Shown in pieces: positions 28,201-36,969 of a DNA stretch of 64,000 nucleotides. The stretch spans positions 1-64,000 of the forward strand of contig JAIQZO010000042.1 in the NCBI GenBank assembly GCA_021777055.1, given 5' to 3'. Under the pieces are notes generated by a model, which searched no databases, was not told where the DNA came from, and was given only the letters and a program-made list of their open reading frames with translations. A program made the translations under genes and the position numbers. Origin of the DNA: Candidatus Anammoxibacter sp. (lineage in GTDB: Bacteria; Planctomycetota; Brocadiia; Brocadiales; Anammoxibacteraceae). Every line of letters starts with the position of its first letter. Position 1 is the stretch's first letter.

Positions 28201-30759
28201 TTATTTCTCAACCCTAAACTTCTCTACTGGAATCATCTCCATCTCTTCACCTGGCGGTGCCCACATAAGTTCCATCACTGCCCCCCCACCGCCATCAAAG
28301 TACTTGATTAATATATTATGAGGTCCTTTGTCTAGAAATATAATTCCCGTTACTGAAGTTGCAGCATGGCTTCCGCCGTTATCTATTACCTGTTTACCAT
28401 CTATATAAAGCCAGGAACCATCATCAGAAATCAATTTAAATAAGTATTTACCCGTCTTTTCCACATCGAGAACCCCCTGCCAAAGTGTACTAAAAGGGCT
28501 TCTAAGGGGCTTATGGCTCTCATTCAGCCAATTAAATGAGATATTAAGCTGCGTTTCTGTATATATTGGATTTCCGGACCAATTAATGTTTTGAAAGTAA
28601 TGAGCCTTTAAACCATACCCTTTCGAAATCAGATTATTCTCCATTCCACGAACGATCTCATCGCTAACTCTCTTGTTTAAATCATAAACATGATAACTTT
28701 CAGTGGATATTATACACGCATAATTCCTATCAAAAAACCTTTTATTTACACCAACATATCTTTCATGGGTGCCAATCGAAGCATAATCCAGCCCATACAT
28801 CTTTATCAGTTCATGGGTACCGTTACCACCTTTCAACATCTTCTTAATATCCTGTTCCCGTTTTGCGTACCCTTTATACCCATGGCTCCAGATGTGCCCC
28901 AGGTAGCCCAGCAATGTTTTCCGTCCTGCCAGGTAAACAGGATGATTAAATGTAGGTGCAGCAAGAAATATTGAATCCGCTTCCGTAAGAGAGATAATTT
29001 GCTTTGATAGATTCACTTCGTCCCTGCTAAACTCTTTTATCCTGTGAACCGGCATAAGAGCATATTTAAACAGATCGATACCACCGGCAAGGGTTAGCAC
29101 AATCATAATAAAAAAAAAAACTACCCTGGTTGCAATCTTATACCGCTTACATTCATACAGATAAACCAAGCCCGCAGATGCAATAGGTATGGACCCCAAG
29201 AACCAGTAAATCAGCAATTTTATGTTATCCCATTTAGAAGGAGCAAATAGAAAAAGATTAGAGAATAAAAAAAGTAGAAGAAATACTGCAGAAAAATAGA
29301 CAAAAATTGGAAAAGAAAATAAATGATTGGCATTTGAAGGAGTTCCGTCAGTGTGCTTCTGGGCTTTATATAGAGCTCCTTCAGCAATTCGTTTCCCAAA
29401 AAATATGATAAATAGTAGAGAACCTATATATAGAGGCCAGAACAATCCTGTATTCTTTAACCAAAACCATAGAAAATTCTCATTACCTGCCATCCATCCA
29501 AAATGTATCTTAAAAAAACCCTCTTTCACCTGTCCGGAAAAGTATAAAACCTGTGGAAGCGAAAGGATAAATGCCGGAAAGAAGAACAGGAACCATTTAC
29601 GCCAGTCCCAGAAAAGTATCCCTAATGGAATGGTGACCATAAGCATAGCCATAAAACTATGTGTATGAAAGAATGGAAGTGTGCCCGCAAGGATACCAGC
29701 AAAAAGAAACTGACTCCAGGTGGATCTTTCGCTGTTGAAAGAGTCGCATTTAATTGATCGCAAATAAAATAGACGTAACCATAAACTGGTTTTATCGTTA
29801 TTAGAGCAATTGTTTGCCGCAGTAACAATCATAGACTCTATACCTGTATACAAAATAGAGAAAATAATTATTGTTACTGGAAAACCAAACAGCAATGCCC
29901 TTTGTGGAACGTTTAGGCATGTTAATGGAGTAATCCAATGATAATTTAAATCCATTATTTTTGTATAATCTCTTGGTATATTTAAAAGAAACTGACTAAA
30001 ACCAAGTTGACTGCTTTTAAGATCTTGAAAAAAATAATAAAATCCAAAACCACCTGAGAAGAAAAATATGAAACACCCAGTTAAAGCAGCAACTCTCTTT
30101 TTAGTTAATCTATAAACAAAGTAATAGAGAATTCCAAAAAAGGCCATGGTCAACAAAAACCCTGGTACAAAGACAATATCTCTAAAGTCCAAACCAAGTT
30201 TTAGAAGTATAGCGGAGAGGAAATCGGCAAGCATCGGGTATGCCAACCGCTCACCGGCATAGATGGGATCCTGTGGAGGTATGTTGTTACCCCATACAAA
30301 CGACGTGATATATGATAAATGCAGAGGAAGGTCACCATAATTATTTGGCAAGCCAATAAACATATCACCGTCGTTCCAAATTATGGTTCTATAGAACAGA
30401 CGACAGAAAATTATAGAAAAAGCAGTAAAAATTAAAAAATGAACGATGTAAGAATACCTCTTATTCAGTATCCTATTCTTTAATGCTAAGCTTTCACAAA
30501 AAACCAAATCTTTAAACAGCTTATACCTGTATATAAAAATTACTGTACCAATCAGGGAAACAAGTAAAATTGAAGAAAGAATAGATAAAAACCCTAGACC
30601 AAAGAACAGAGAAAAAAGATATGTAAACCATGTATAGAGCCCCAACCCGAAAACAAATCCATATACCAATCTTTCTATTATAGATTCTGTATTCAGAAAG
30701 GATGTTATAAGGAAGCCGGCTAACGTTGATAAGATTATTATTATGATAACGTAGATCAT
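28201..30759 (-). CDS. Polytopic membrane protein with C-terminal PA14 domain, probable glycosyltransferase
   Basis: 852 residues. About 12-14 membrane helices fill residues 1-590. The loop after an early helix (WNDGDMFIGLPNNYGDLPLHLSYI) has acidic residues at the position used by GT-C enzymes, and HSYGF-like or DUF2298-like patterns are not clear, so I name only the GT-C class. About 590-700 is a soluble segment. PA14 lies at about 720-848 (GVLDVEKTGKYLFKLISDDG, DNGGSHAATS, IKYFDGGGGAVMELMW), very like the downstream gene's. It starts 32 bases after pilB; the gap is wholly a heptamer array, so co-transcription with pilB is likely. Confidence 0.75.
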   Translation of the reverse strand: MIYVIIIIILSTLAGFLITSFLNTESIIERLVYGFVFGLGLYTWFTYLFSLFFGLGFLSILSSILLVSLIGTVIFIYRYKLFKDLVFCESLALKNRILNKRYSYIVHFLIFTAFSIIFCRLFYRTIIWNDGDMFIGLPNNYGDLPLHLSYITSFVWGNNIPPQDPIYAGERLAYPMLADFLSAILLKLGLDFRDIVFVPGFLLTMAFFGILYYFVYRLTKKRVAALTGCFIFFFSGGFGFYYFFQDLKSSQLGFSQFLLNIPRDYTKIMDLNYHWITPLTCLNVPQRALLFGFPVTIIIFSILYTGIESMIVTAANNCSNNDKTSLWLRLFYLRSIKCDSFNSERSTWSQFLFAGILAGTLPFFHTHSFMAMLMVTIPLGILFWDWRKWFLFFFPAFILSLPQVLYFSGQVKEGFFKIHFGWMAGNENFLWFWLKNTGLFWPLYIGSLLFIIFFGKRIAEGALYKAQKHTDGTPSNANHLFSFPIFVYFSAVFLLLFLFSNLFLFAPSKWDNIKLLIYWFLGSIPIASAGLVYLYECKRYKIATRVVFFFIMIVLTLAGGIDLFKYALMPVHRIKEFSRDEVNLSKQIISLTEADSIFLAAPTFNHPVYLAGRKTLLGYLGHIWSHGYKGYAKREQDIKKMLKGGNGTHELIKMYGLDYASIGTHERYVGVNKRFFDRNYACIISTESYHVYDLNKRVSDEIVRGMENNLISKGYGLKAHYFQNINWSGNPIYTETQLNISFNWLNESHKPLRSPFSTLWQGVLDVEKTGKYLFKLISDDGSWLYIDGKQVIDNGGSHAATSVTGIIFLDKGPHNILIKYFDGGGGAVMELMWAPPGEEMEMIPVEKFRVEK

Positions 30760-30761
30760 TT

Positions 30762-30791
30762 AACTTTTCACTTTTAACTTTTCACTTTTCA
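30762..30791. repeat. Heptamer array filling the pilB/glycosyltransferase gap
   Basis: On the plus strand the words AACTTTT, CACTTTT, AACTTTT, CACTTTT follow without interruption from the start codon of the 852-aa gene to the pilB stop codon. In the sense of transcription this is GTGAAAA/GTTAAAA repeats, leaving only AAAAG as a possible ribosome site. Confidence 0.8.
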
Positions 30792-32561
30792 CTATTCCGT
30801 ATCAGCAACCCTTATAAGTTCATCAATAGTAGTTAGCCCCTGAACAACTTTTTCAATCCCATTTCGCCACAAAGTAGTTGTTCCGTTGTTAACCGCCTCC
30901 TCTGCAATTACACTTGAATCAGCTTTCCCATTAATGAGTTCCCGTATCTTATTATCCACAACAAGAAACTCTGAAATACACATCCTGCCCTTATAACCAG
31001 AAAAACTGCATAGTTTGCACCCTTTTTCCCTTGCCCTGTAGAGCATAATATCATCTGCTGATGCAAAAAAACATGATTTCTTCTTTTCAATTGAAGTGTG
31101 TTCATCAAACATATCCATATGCTCGTTAATCTGTGCCAATACGTCAGATTCCGGTTTATACTCTTCCCGACAGGTACGACACAATTTCCTCACTAGCCTT
31201 TGCGCCAAAACTCCAATAACACTGGAAGATATTAAGTAGTTCTCTATACCCATATCCATTAACCTTGTAAATGAAGAGGCCGCATCATTAGTATGTAATG
31301 TTGAAAAAACAAGGTGTCCGGTTAATGCGGATTGTATAGCTATTGCGGCAGTCTCTTTATCCCTAATCTCACCGATAAGTATTACGTCCGGATCATGACG
31401 CAAAATGGAACGAAGACCAGCGGCAAATGTAAGCTTTATCTGGGCATTTACCTGTATCTGGTTAACACCTTCAAGGCCATATTCGATAGGGTCTTCAACT
31501 GTAATTATTTTTACATCCGGAGACACCTTCTCTTTTAATATTCCGTATAATGTGGTTGTTTTTCCGCTACCTGTAGGCCCTGTAACAAGAATAATACCAT
31601 TGGAGCGGTTAGACATCTCTCTGAAGTCTTTTAATATATGGCCAGAGAATCCCAAACTCTCCAAATCAAGAGAGATAGATGACCTGTCTAATATCCTCAG
31701 TACCACCCCTTCCCCAAAGTTCATTGGGATTATAGAGACACGCAAATCAATCTCCTTACCCGCGACCTTTAACAATATTCTGCCATCCTGCGGCAACCGT
31801 TTCTCGGCTATGTTAAGTTTTGCCATAATCTTTAAACGTGAGACAACCGCAGCATATAGATCAGAAGATGGAGGTGGATAATCCCTTAAGACACCATCAA
31901 TTCTATACCTTAATGATGTCTTTTTCTCAAATATCTCCATATGTATATCACTAGTACCTAATTCAACCGCAGTAGTGAGAATACTACTAACAAGTCTAAT
32001 TACCGGAGCTTCGGAAGCCATATCCCTCAAATGTTCAATATCATCATCAAGCCCTCCACCTCCGCCCCTCAGATTTCCAAAATCATCCTCTTCATTTTCT
32101 TCATCAACTTTATAAACAGTATCTAACGCGAACGTTATCTCTTTCTCCGTACCAACTAAAATATTTACCTGCTTATCCGTGCTTGACCTCAAAATTTCTA
32201 ATAAATAATTATCTTGTGGATCCGCAATTGCGTAAGTCAAAACATTTTCCACAACTTTAACAGGAAGTACCTTATTGGTAAGCATAAAGTTAACCGGCAG
32301 GAAATCGATAACAGGATACTCATCACCATCTTTCTTTTCCCAAATAGGCATATCAAACAGAACCCCTAACGCATCCCTTAAATCTTCTTCAGGGATTATC
32401 CCTAAATCAATCAATATCCTTCCGATTTTCTGTCCGCTCTTTTTCTGTACCTCTAACCCACGTTCAAGATCTAACCTGGAAATCTTATTCGATAAACGTA
32501 AAATCTCACATATGGATTTCTTGGATTTTGAAACAGCTAATGTATTTGAATGTTCAATCAT
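30792..32561 (-). CDS. Type II secretion / type IV pilus assembly ATPase (GspE/PilB family)
   Basis: 589 residues. An N-terminal MshEN/T2SSE-N domain (about 15-150) precedes a Glu/Asp/Gly-rich linker (EENEEDDFGNLRGGGGG) and the ATPase. Walker A is GPTGSGKT (328-335); the aspartate box TVEDPIEYGLEG, Walker B LRHDPDVILIGEIRD and the His box (TGHLVFSTLHTNDA) follow. Tetracysteine zinc knuckles CRTCREEY and CKLCSFSGYKGR separate GspE/PilB from PilT retraction ATPases. No other pilus or secretion gene lies in the window, so pilB and gspE cannot be told apart. The two PA14 membrane proteins lie downstream on the same strand. Confidence 0.92.
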   Translation of the reverse strand: MIEHSNTLAVSKSKKSICEILRLSNKISRLDLERGLEVQKKSGQKIGRILIDLGIIPEEDLRDALGVLFDMPIWEKKDGDEYPVIDFLPVNFMLTNKVLPVKVVENVLTYAIADPQDNYLLEILRSSTDKQVNILVGTEKEITFALDTVYKVDEENEEDDFGNLRGGGGGLDDDIEHLRDMASEAPVIRLVSSILTTAVELGTSDIHMEIFEKKTSLRYRIDGVLRDYPPPSSDLYAAVVSRLKIMAKLNIAEKRLPQDGRILLKVAGKEIDLRVSIIPMNFGEGVVLRILDRSSISLDLESLGFSGHILKDFREMSNRSNGIILVTGPTGSGKTTTLYGILKEKVSPDVKIITVEDPIEYGLEGVNQIQVNAQIKLTFAAGLRSILRHDPDVILIGEIRDKETAAIAIQSALTGHLVFSTLHTNDAASSFTRLMDMGIENYLISSSVIGVLAQRLVRKLCRTCREEYKPESDVLAQINEHMDMFDEHTSIEKKKSCFFASADDIMLYRAREKGCKLCSFSGYKGRMCISEFLVVDNKIRELINGKADSSVIAEEAVNNGTTTLWRNGIEKVVQGLTTIDELIRVADTE

Positions 32562-32575
32562 GAAATTATTTAATA

Positions 32576-32646
32576 GGTTGATAGGCTATAGGCTATAGGC
32601 TGTTGGAAAAGTCTTTAACCTTTAACTTTTCCCTTTAGCCTAAATT
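32576..32646. repeat. Heptamer array at the 3' side of the broken four-helix-bundle gene
   Basis: Words at 7-base steps: GGTTGAT, AGGCTAT, AGGCTAT, AGGCTGT, TGGAAAA, GTCTTTA, ACCTTTA, ACTTTTC, CCTTTAG, CCTAAAT. The pseudogene's stop codon (complement at 32635-32637) lies inside it. The two halves are partly complementary (AGGCTAAAGG-like), so the array can fold on itself. Confidence 0.8.
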
Positions 32647-32994
32647 TCGCAGTGATTTAATCAAACTACTTAAGACTTTCTCTGTTTCGATAATCTTTAG
32701 CTCAAAAATGGATAAATCATTCTGATGCAAGAACCAAAGTCGATTTGCCAAACCTACTTGGTAATGCTACTCCTTTAATGATCCAAAAGCAATACTAAGA
32801 AATCTAACGTAATCTGCCTGGTTTTCACGAGCACATCCCTCCACAATGTTAGAAGGAACGGAAACTGCTGCTCGCCGAATCTGAGAAGTTAAACCATATT
32901 GCTCCTCTCTCGGAAACTTTGCTGTTATCCGGTAAACTAATAGTGCTACATCGTCTGCCAACTCAAAGGCCCTAAGTTTTGTATGATCACGCAT
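32635..32994 (-). pseudogene. Four-helix-bundle (S23/23S-rRNA IVP family) gene with one in-frame amber
   Basis: From ATG32994 the frame gives [19 protein letters not shown], then [30 protein letters not shown] and [14 protein letters not shown], classic for the four-helix-bundle family (TIGR02436-type; related to intervening-sequence proteins and the Avd protein of diversity-generating retroelements). At 32767-32769 a TAG interrupts where the family usually has Leu (S.KELEYQ). The same frame then continues for 43 codons with family-like sequence (HYQVGLANRLWFL, LKIIETEKVLSSLIKSLR) to a normal stop. Total 119 codons, a typical length. One base change (TTG to TAG) explains the break. It is flanked by heptamer arrays on both sides. 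Confidence 0.9.
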
Positions 32995-33011
32995 TGTTTT
33001 CTCTATATTAA

Positions 33012-33118
33012 GTAGACAGGCTGAAGGCGAAAGATAAATCAAGCTATTTAAAACATTCTCCGCTTTGAGAACACTTAACGTTTTGCTTCTTCGCCTTCAG
33101 CCTTCAGCCTATCCACCT
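33012..33118. repeat. Heptamer-phased inverted repeat at the 5' side of the broken four-helix-bundle gene
   Basis: Left arm 33012-33034 (AGGCTGA, AGGCGAA, AGATAAA) and right arm 33087-33118 (CTTCTTC, GCCTTCA, GCCTTCA, GCCTATC, CACCTAT) are inverted. The right arm shares a 24-base exact match with 297-320. It ends about 20 bases before the pseudogene's start codon on the sense strand. Confidence 0.85.
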
Positions 33119-33138
33119 ATATATTAAACCTACCAAAA

Positions 33139-33172
33139 AAAAAGGTGAGCCACTTTCGTGGCTCACCTTTTT
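33139..33172 (-). terminator. Rho-independent terminator for the secreted Ig-like protein gene
   Basis: GGTGAGCCAC (33144-33153) and GTGGCTCACC (33158-33167) form a perfect stem with a four-base loop, followed on the minus strand by nine T. It lies about 105 bases past the stop of the 1020-aa gene. Five T on the plus side make it potentially bidirectional. Confidence 0.9.
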
Positions 33173-33223
33173 AGAAACAACAATTAATCATTAGAAAATA
33201 TAACTTCTAATAACTACTTACTT

Positions 33224-33255
33224 CAATAACAACAAACTGCAATAACAACAAACTG
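33224..33255. repeat. 16-bp tandem duplication in the 3' untranslated region
   Basis: CAATAACAACAAACTG occurs twice without interruption between the stop codon of the 1020-aa gene and its terminator. Confidence 0.85.
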
Positions 33256-33275
33256 CAAGTTATCTTTAATACTCA

Positions 33276-36200
33276 TTAAAGACGAGCAGATGAAGTGTCA
33301 CTCTGACCACCACCACTAAACTCAACAGATCCACCTATTGAGAATACTGGAACAGTAACATTAAATGTTACCTCACCGTTAGCATCAGTAGTACCTGATG
33401 TTTGATCCAGTGAAGGTGCTCTTCCAATATTTGAACTAGCAGTCGCAGTTACAGTAACACCACTAACAGGGTTACCATTACCATCTAATACAGTAACAAC
33501 TACATCACGAGGCAAGCCTTTTATCAGCCTGTTTGGTGTTGCAGTTAAACTCGCAACAACTACCGGAGTCTCTGTTGGAGTTGGAGTTGGACTCTCTGTT
33601 CCTGTTGGAGTTGGAGTCGGACTCTCTGTTCCTGTTGGAGTTGGAGTCGGACTCTCTGTTCCTGTTGGAGTTGGAGTCGGACTTTCTGTTCCTGTTGGAG
33701 TTGGAGTCGGACTTTCTGTTCCTGTTGGAGTTGGAGTCGGACTTTCTGTTCCTGTTGGAGTTGGTGTAGTGAAACCTTCATCGTTAACATCTATCTCATC
33801 AACACCATCCTTATCATCATCTTTCATCTCATTTCCAGCAAGATCCGTTGGCATATTATCATCAGCATCTTCATCATGGAATAACTTTGTACTTGATGCG
33901 TTAGGATCTAAATCAGAAACCAGAGTATAAATCACATGCTGTGATTGTCCAGATGACTCTGTTCTAACTGAATTTGCAGGAATCTGTATACCATCTTCCA
34001 ATACCACAGGAAGTTGATCCCTTAAGACAACAAGATTCATACCTTCACTATACCATGCGGTAACCTCATTTGGCTGAGGACCAAACATTGCAGCTTCAAG
34101 TGTAGGCTCTGAATTATCAACAGCAATTGGATCAGACATTATAGCGTCTAAGTCTTCCCAATCACTTACAGATCCAGGTAAATCATCAGTTGTGGCATCA
34201 AGGAATGCACAAAGAAGTTTCACTTCATCTCCGTCTTCCAACCTTGACGCTGTCAATGTTAACTCACCTTCGTAACGTCCAGACGGTGAAAGCTTTTCAA
34301 CCAGACCAATATCTCCACCTTGAAACGGATCATTTATAGGAGAGTTAAAGTCAATTCCTAAAGGTTTGTCAGCATCCGCTTTGTAAACTGCCAAGACAAA
34401 TAGATCAGAGTCAATACCAGTTTGATTAGCATCAAGTTTTATGTCAATCTTAGAATTGGTTTCTGATACAGCAGTATTTCCCTCAACAGTAGGCTCTATA
34501 GAAGCAGCGCTTTTTGTTGGTTTATTTTCTGCATCGGTGTCAACTGTACCGATTGTAACAAAACCTGTTCCTCTTTCGATTGGATTAAACTTCGCATCAC
34601 CAGGCACCTCAGTCGGATCACCAGCTTGAACCTGAATGTTTAATGTATCATTTGGTTCAAGAAGAGATTCAGTCTTTATAGTAACCATGGTTCTTGTTTC
34701 ACTATCCAACGAAACGCTGTCCGCATCTATACCGCCAATTCTCCAATTAGATTCATCTTCAACTTCATCTGGATCTAATGGTTCATCAAAGGTTAATTTA
34801 ACGGTTTCCCTATCTATCTGTTTTGGTTTATTATCACCACTAGTAATCAAAGAAGGACTTTTTCTATCAATAGTTAACTCATCAAATCCTGTTTTACTAA
34901 CAAATCCATCAGCGCTAACCATTATCTTTATACCCTCTACATCACCATCTCCGATAACCATTCCTGCATCAGCAAGAGGTCTTATACCGTCCAAGTCACC
35001 AACGGAGCTAAACGATGAAGTTCCAGCTAGACCAAACTTAACAATAACATCTATTTCTCCACCATTATCTTCACCATCAATGCACAGAATATCTCTATTT
35101 AACAACAGAGCGTCTTCTGCAGTTACTCCATCACCTTTTGCCCCACCAACAGTGTTTTCGCCATGTTCATTCAGCAACTCTCCAGATTTTCCTGAAATAA
35201 CAACACTAACGTGATCCAGGTCAAGAGGAGAAGCCATATCAGCGTCATCACTAGCAACAATCATCAATTTTAGTGGTTGACCAGCAGTTGAGGTAATTTT
35301 TGCAGTTACTTTATTTACATTTTCGTCAAAAGCCTCATGATTAGTTCCAGCCATGTCGCTATCAACTGTAACTGTAGGAGTTTCAGTATTTTCTTTACTG
35401 ATAACTACCATCTTTACTATATTATCTACAGCAGCAGTAACGCCAGACCTATCGTCTTCATTCTCAACTAAATCTACTGCGTTGTAATGAACATTAGGGT
35501 TCTGATCAAAATCAACAGATGTGCTTGTAGTAAGTGTTACCTTCTTTGGATCATCATCATCAACTTCAGCAGCAGTTACAGTTACAGCACCACTATCACC
35601 TTTATCATCAAAAACTTTAAACTGAGAACCATCAGGATTTACTTCACCCGTACCGGTTCCTTCATCTACACCAGCCTTCAATGTTAGAATAATAGAGGTA
35701 GAACTATCTTCTACTGCAGTTACGATATCAGGACGATTAAGCAAACTAATACCTGAAAAAGTTGATGTTTCCGAATTACTGTTTCCACCGTTAGTAGTCA
35801 CAGATAACTTAAGATCATTATTCTCTGTCATTGCCTTTATAGTATCATCTTCAGGGCAAATACAGATCTGTTCAGATAAAGTTGTGCTACCAATATTAAT
35901 AGATCCAGCGTTGGCACCAGCAGTCAATGATGTAACATTGATCTTTATCTCTGTATCATCATTAGTTAAAAACTCGGAAGTAAGATTACCACCTGATGCA
36001 ATATTTGTTCCAGTAGGAGATTCAAATACACCATTAGTAAATGTAACTTTAACACCGGTAATATTTGTAAACTTTAACCCACTTGGTGCATTAATTGAAA
36101 TAGCAGAACCAGCAGCAAGGTCAGCTCCATCATCCCATGAAACTGATACTGCTCTGCTTAATTTTCCAGTCTCACCTAATGGCGGATTAGGCACATCAGC

Positions 36201-36338
36201 CTGACCATTGGATGTTACTGCCGGATCAACTGTATCAGTTTTCGCAAACAGGCCTTCACTATACAGACCATTTACTGCGAAAGATACAACGATCGCTAAA
36301 CACAAAAACATAGAATTTTTCCTAAAAAATTCTTTCAT
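33276..36338 (-). CDS. Large secreted Ig-like/surface protein with Thr-Pro linker (S-layer-like)
   Basis: 1020 residues with a Sec signal peptide ([20 protein letters not shown], cut before KTDTV). The mature protein is acidic and built of beta-rich modules; [18 protein letters not shown] near residue 500 looks like an SbsA-type Ig domain. Residues about 857-926 are a linker of six [10 protein letters not shown] units, followed by a C-terminal Big_1 Ig-like domain ([34 protein letters not shown]). No membrane anchor, sortase or Por sorting signal is seen. Size, acidity, strong SD (AAGGAG), own terminator and long leader suggest an abundant cell-surface protein, possibly S-layer; this is inference. 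Thr-rich linkers of this type are often glycosylated. Confidence 0.8.
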   Translation of the reverse strand: MKEFFRKNSMFLCLAIVVSFAVNGLYSEGLFAKTDTVDPAVTSNGQADVPNPPLGETGKLSRAVSVSWDDGADLAAGSAISINAPSGLKFTNITGVKVTFTNGVFESPTGTNIASGGNLTSEFLTNDDTEIKINVTSLTAGANAGSINIGSTTLSEQICICPEDDTIKAMTENNDLKLSVTTNGGNSNSETSTFSGISLLNRPDIVTAVEDSSTSIILTLKAGVDEGTGTGEVNPDGSQFKVFDDKGDSGAVTVTAAEVDDDDPKKVTLTTSTSVDFDQNPNVHYNAVDLVENEDDRSGVTAAVDNIVKMVVISKENTETPTVTVDSDMAGTNHEAFDENVNKVTAKITSTAGQPLKLMIVASDDADMASPLDLDHVSVVISGKSGELLNEHGENTVGGAKGDGVTAEDALLLNRDILCIDGEDNGGEIDVIVKFGLAGTSSFSSVGDLDGIRPLADAGMVIGDGDVEGIKIMVSADGFVSKTGFDELTIDRKSPSLITSGDNKPKQIDRETVKLTFDEPLDPDEVEDESNWRIGGIDADSVSLDSETRTMVTIKTESLLEPNDTLNIQVQAGDPTEVPGDAKFNPIERGTGFVTIGTVDTDAENKPTKSAASIEPTVEGNTAVSETNSKIDIKLDANQTGIDSDLFVLAVYKADADKPLGIDFNSPINDPFQGGDIGLVEKLSPSGRYEGELTLTASRLEDGDEVKLLCAFLDATTDDLPGSVSDWEDLDAIMSDPIAVDNSEPTLEAAMFGPQPNEVTAWYSEGMNLVVLRDQLPVVLEDGIQIPANSVRTESSGQSQHVIYTLVSDLDPNASSTKLFHDEDADDNMPTDLAGNEMKDDDKDGVDEIDVNDEGFTTPTPTGTESPTPTPTGTESPTPTPTGTESPTPTPTGTESPTPTPTGTESPTPTPTGTESPTPTPTETPVVVASLTATPNRLIKGLPRDVVVTVLDGNGNPVSGVTVTATASSNIGRAPSLDQTSGTTDANGEVTFNVTVPVFSIGGSVEFSGGGQSDTSSARL
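33573..33763 (-). repeat. 30-bp coding tandem repeat ([10 protein letters not shown] x6)
   Basis: Six near-identical 30-base units. Three units carry ACTTTC and three ACTCTC at the same place (plus strand), which points to stepwise expansion. The antisense strand is also open here (33533-33769) only because of the repeat. Confidence 0.9.
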
Positions 36339-36484
36339 ACTCTAATCTCCTTTTTTAATTATCAAAATTAAATAAGATTTATTTGTTAAAAAAAGGTGTT
36401 TCATTATAAATCCCCGGCAAATATTAAAGAAAAATATATAATTTAGATTTCTAATACTTTACCATACTTGCCATCAAAACCTAT

Positions 36485-36600
36485 TAATTCTTTTTTAGTT
36501 TAAGCCCACCTCCTTTACCGTATTAAAGGTTCCTGATGAGGGATAGGAATTATCATCCCGAGGATTTACTTCGCCTCACCCTTTAAATATCAATCAATAA
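36485..36600 (-). promoter_or_regulatory. Possible structured 5' leader of the secreted Ig-like protein gene
   Basis: About 150-260 bases before the start codon, a GC-richer island in very AT-rich DNA can form three consecutive hairpins on the minus strand: GAGG...CCTC, GGGAT...ATCCC, and CCTTTA-ATACGG-TAAAGG, followed by GGAGGTGGGC. I compared it by memory with common riboswitch classes (c-di-GMP, glycine, fluoride, ZTP, glutamine) and found no match. It may be a riboswitch, a leader that stabilises the mRNA, or chance. Confidence 0.35.
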
Positions 36601-36969
36601 AACCGTATAAAAAAACAACTTTTTTACATAAAACCACAAATAATTGGTACTCTTTATGGTAATTGCAAGTAACAATTCTGCACAAAAACAATTATAAAAA
36701 CGCAGAACAAATCATAAACATTTCAAAACATATCATATAAGGCTATAACAGTCAAGAAAAAAAGGTGTTAAGTTAATAATATAGATGTTATAAGAAACTT
36801 AAATTAACAATCTTAATATACAAAGAAATATTAGGTTATTAAAATATAGCACTAAAATATTTACCCATTGTTCTCAGTACTACAAAACCCATTAAGAGTG
36901 CAATCAGAGCTATAACACTTTAAACTTTACATGGCGTCAGATAACTTAATAACTGCAAATACGTCACAT
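36601..36969. other. AT-rich spacer, nothing recognised
   Basis: Between the putative leader and the TPR gene's stop codon. No gene, terminator or repeat of the window's families was seen. Confidence 0.4.

Noticed and set aside
32576..33118. CRISPR array
   Set aside because: Units are 7 bases, contiguous and without spacers, and no cas gene is present.
33533..33769. Leu/Glu/Ser-rich plus-strand frame
   Set aside because: A by-product of the 30-base coding repeat on the other strand.
36485..36600. c-di-GMP, glycine, ZTP, fluoride or glutamine riboswitch
   Set aside because: None of the conserved cores I remember for these classes is present; kept only as an unassigned structured leader.
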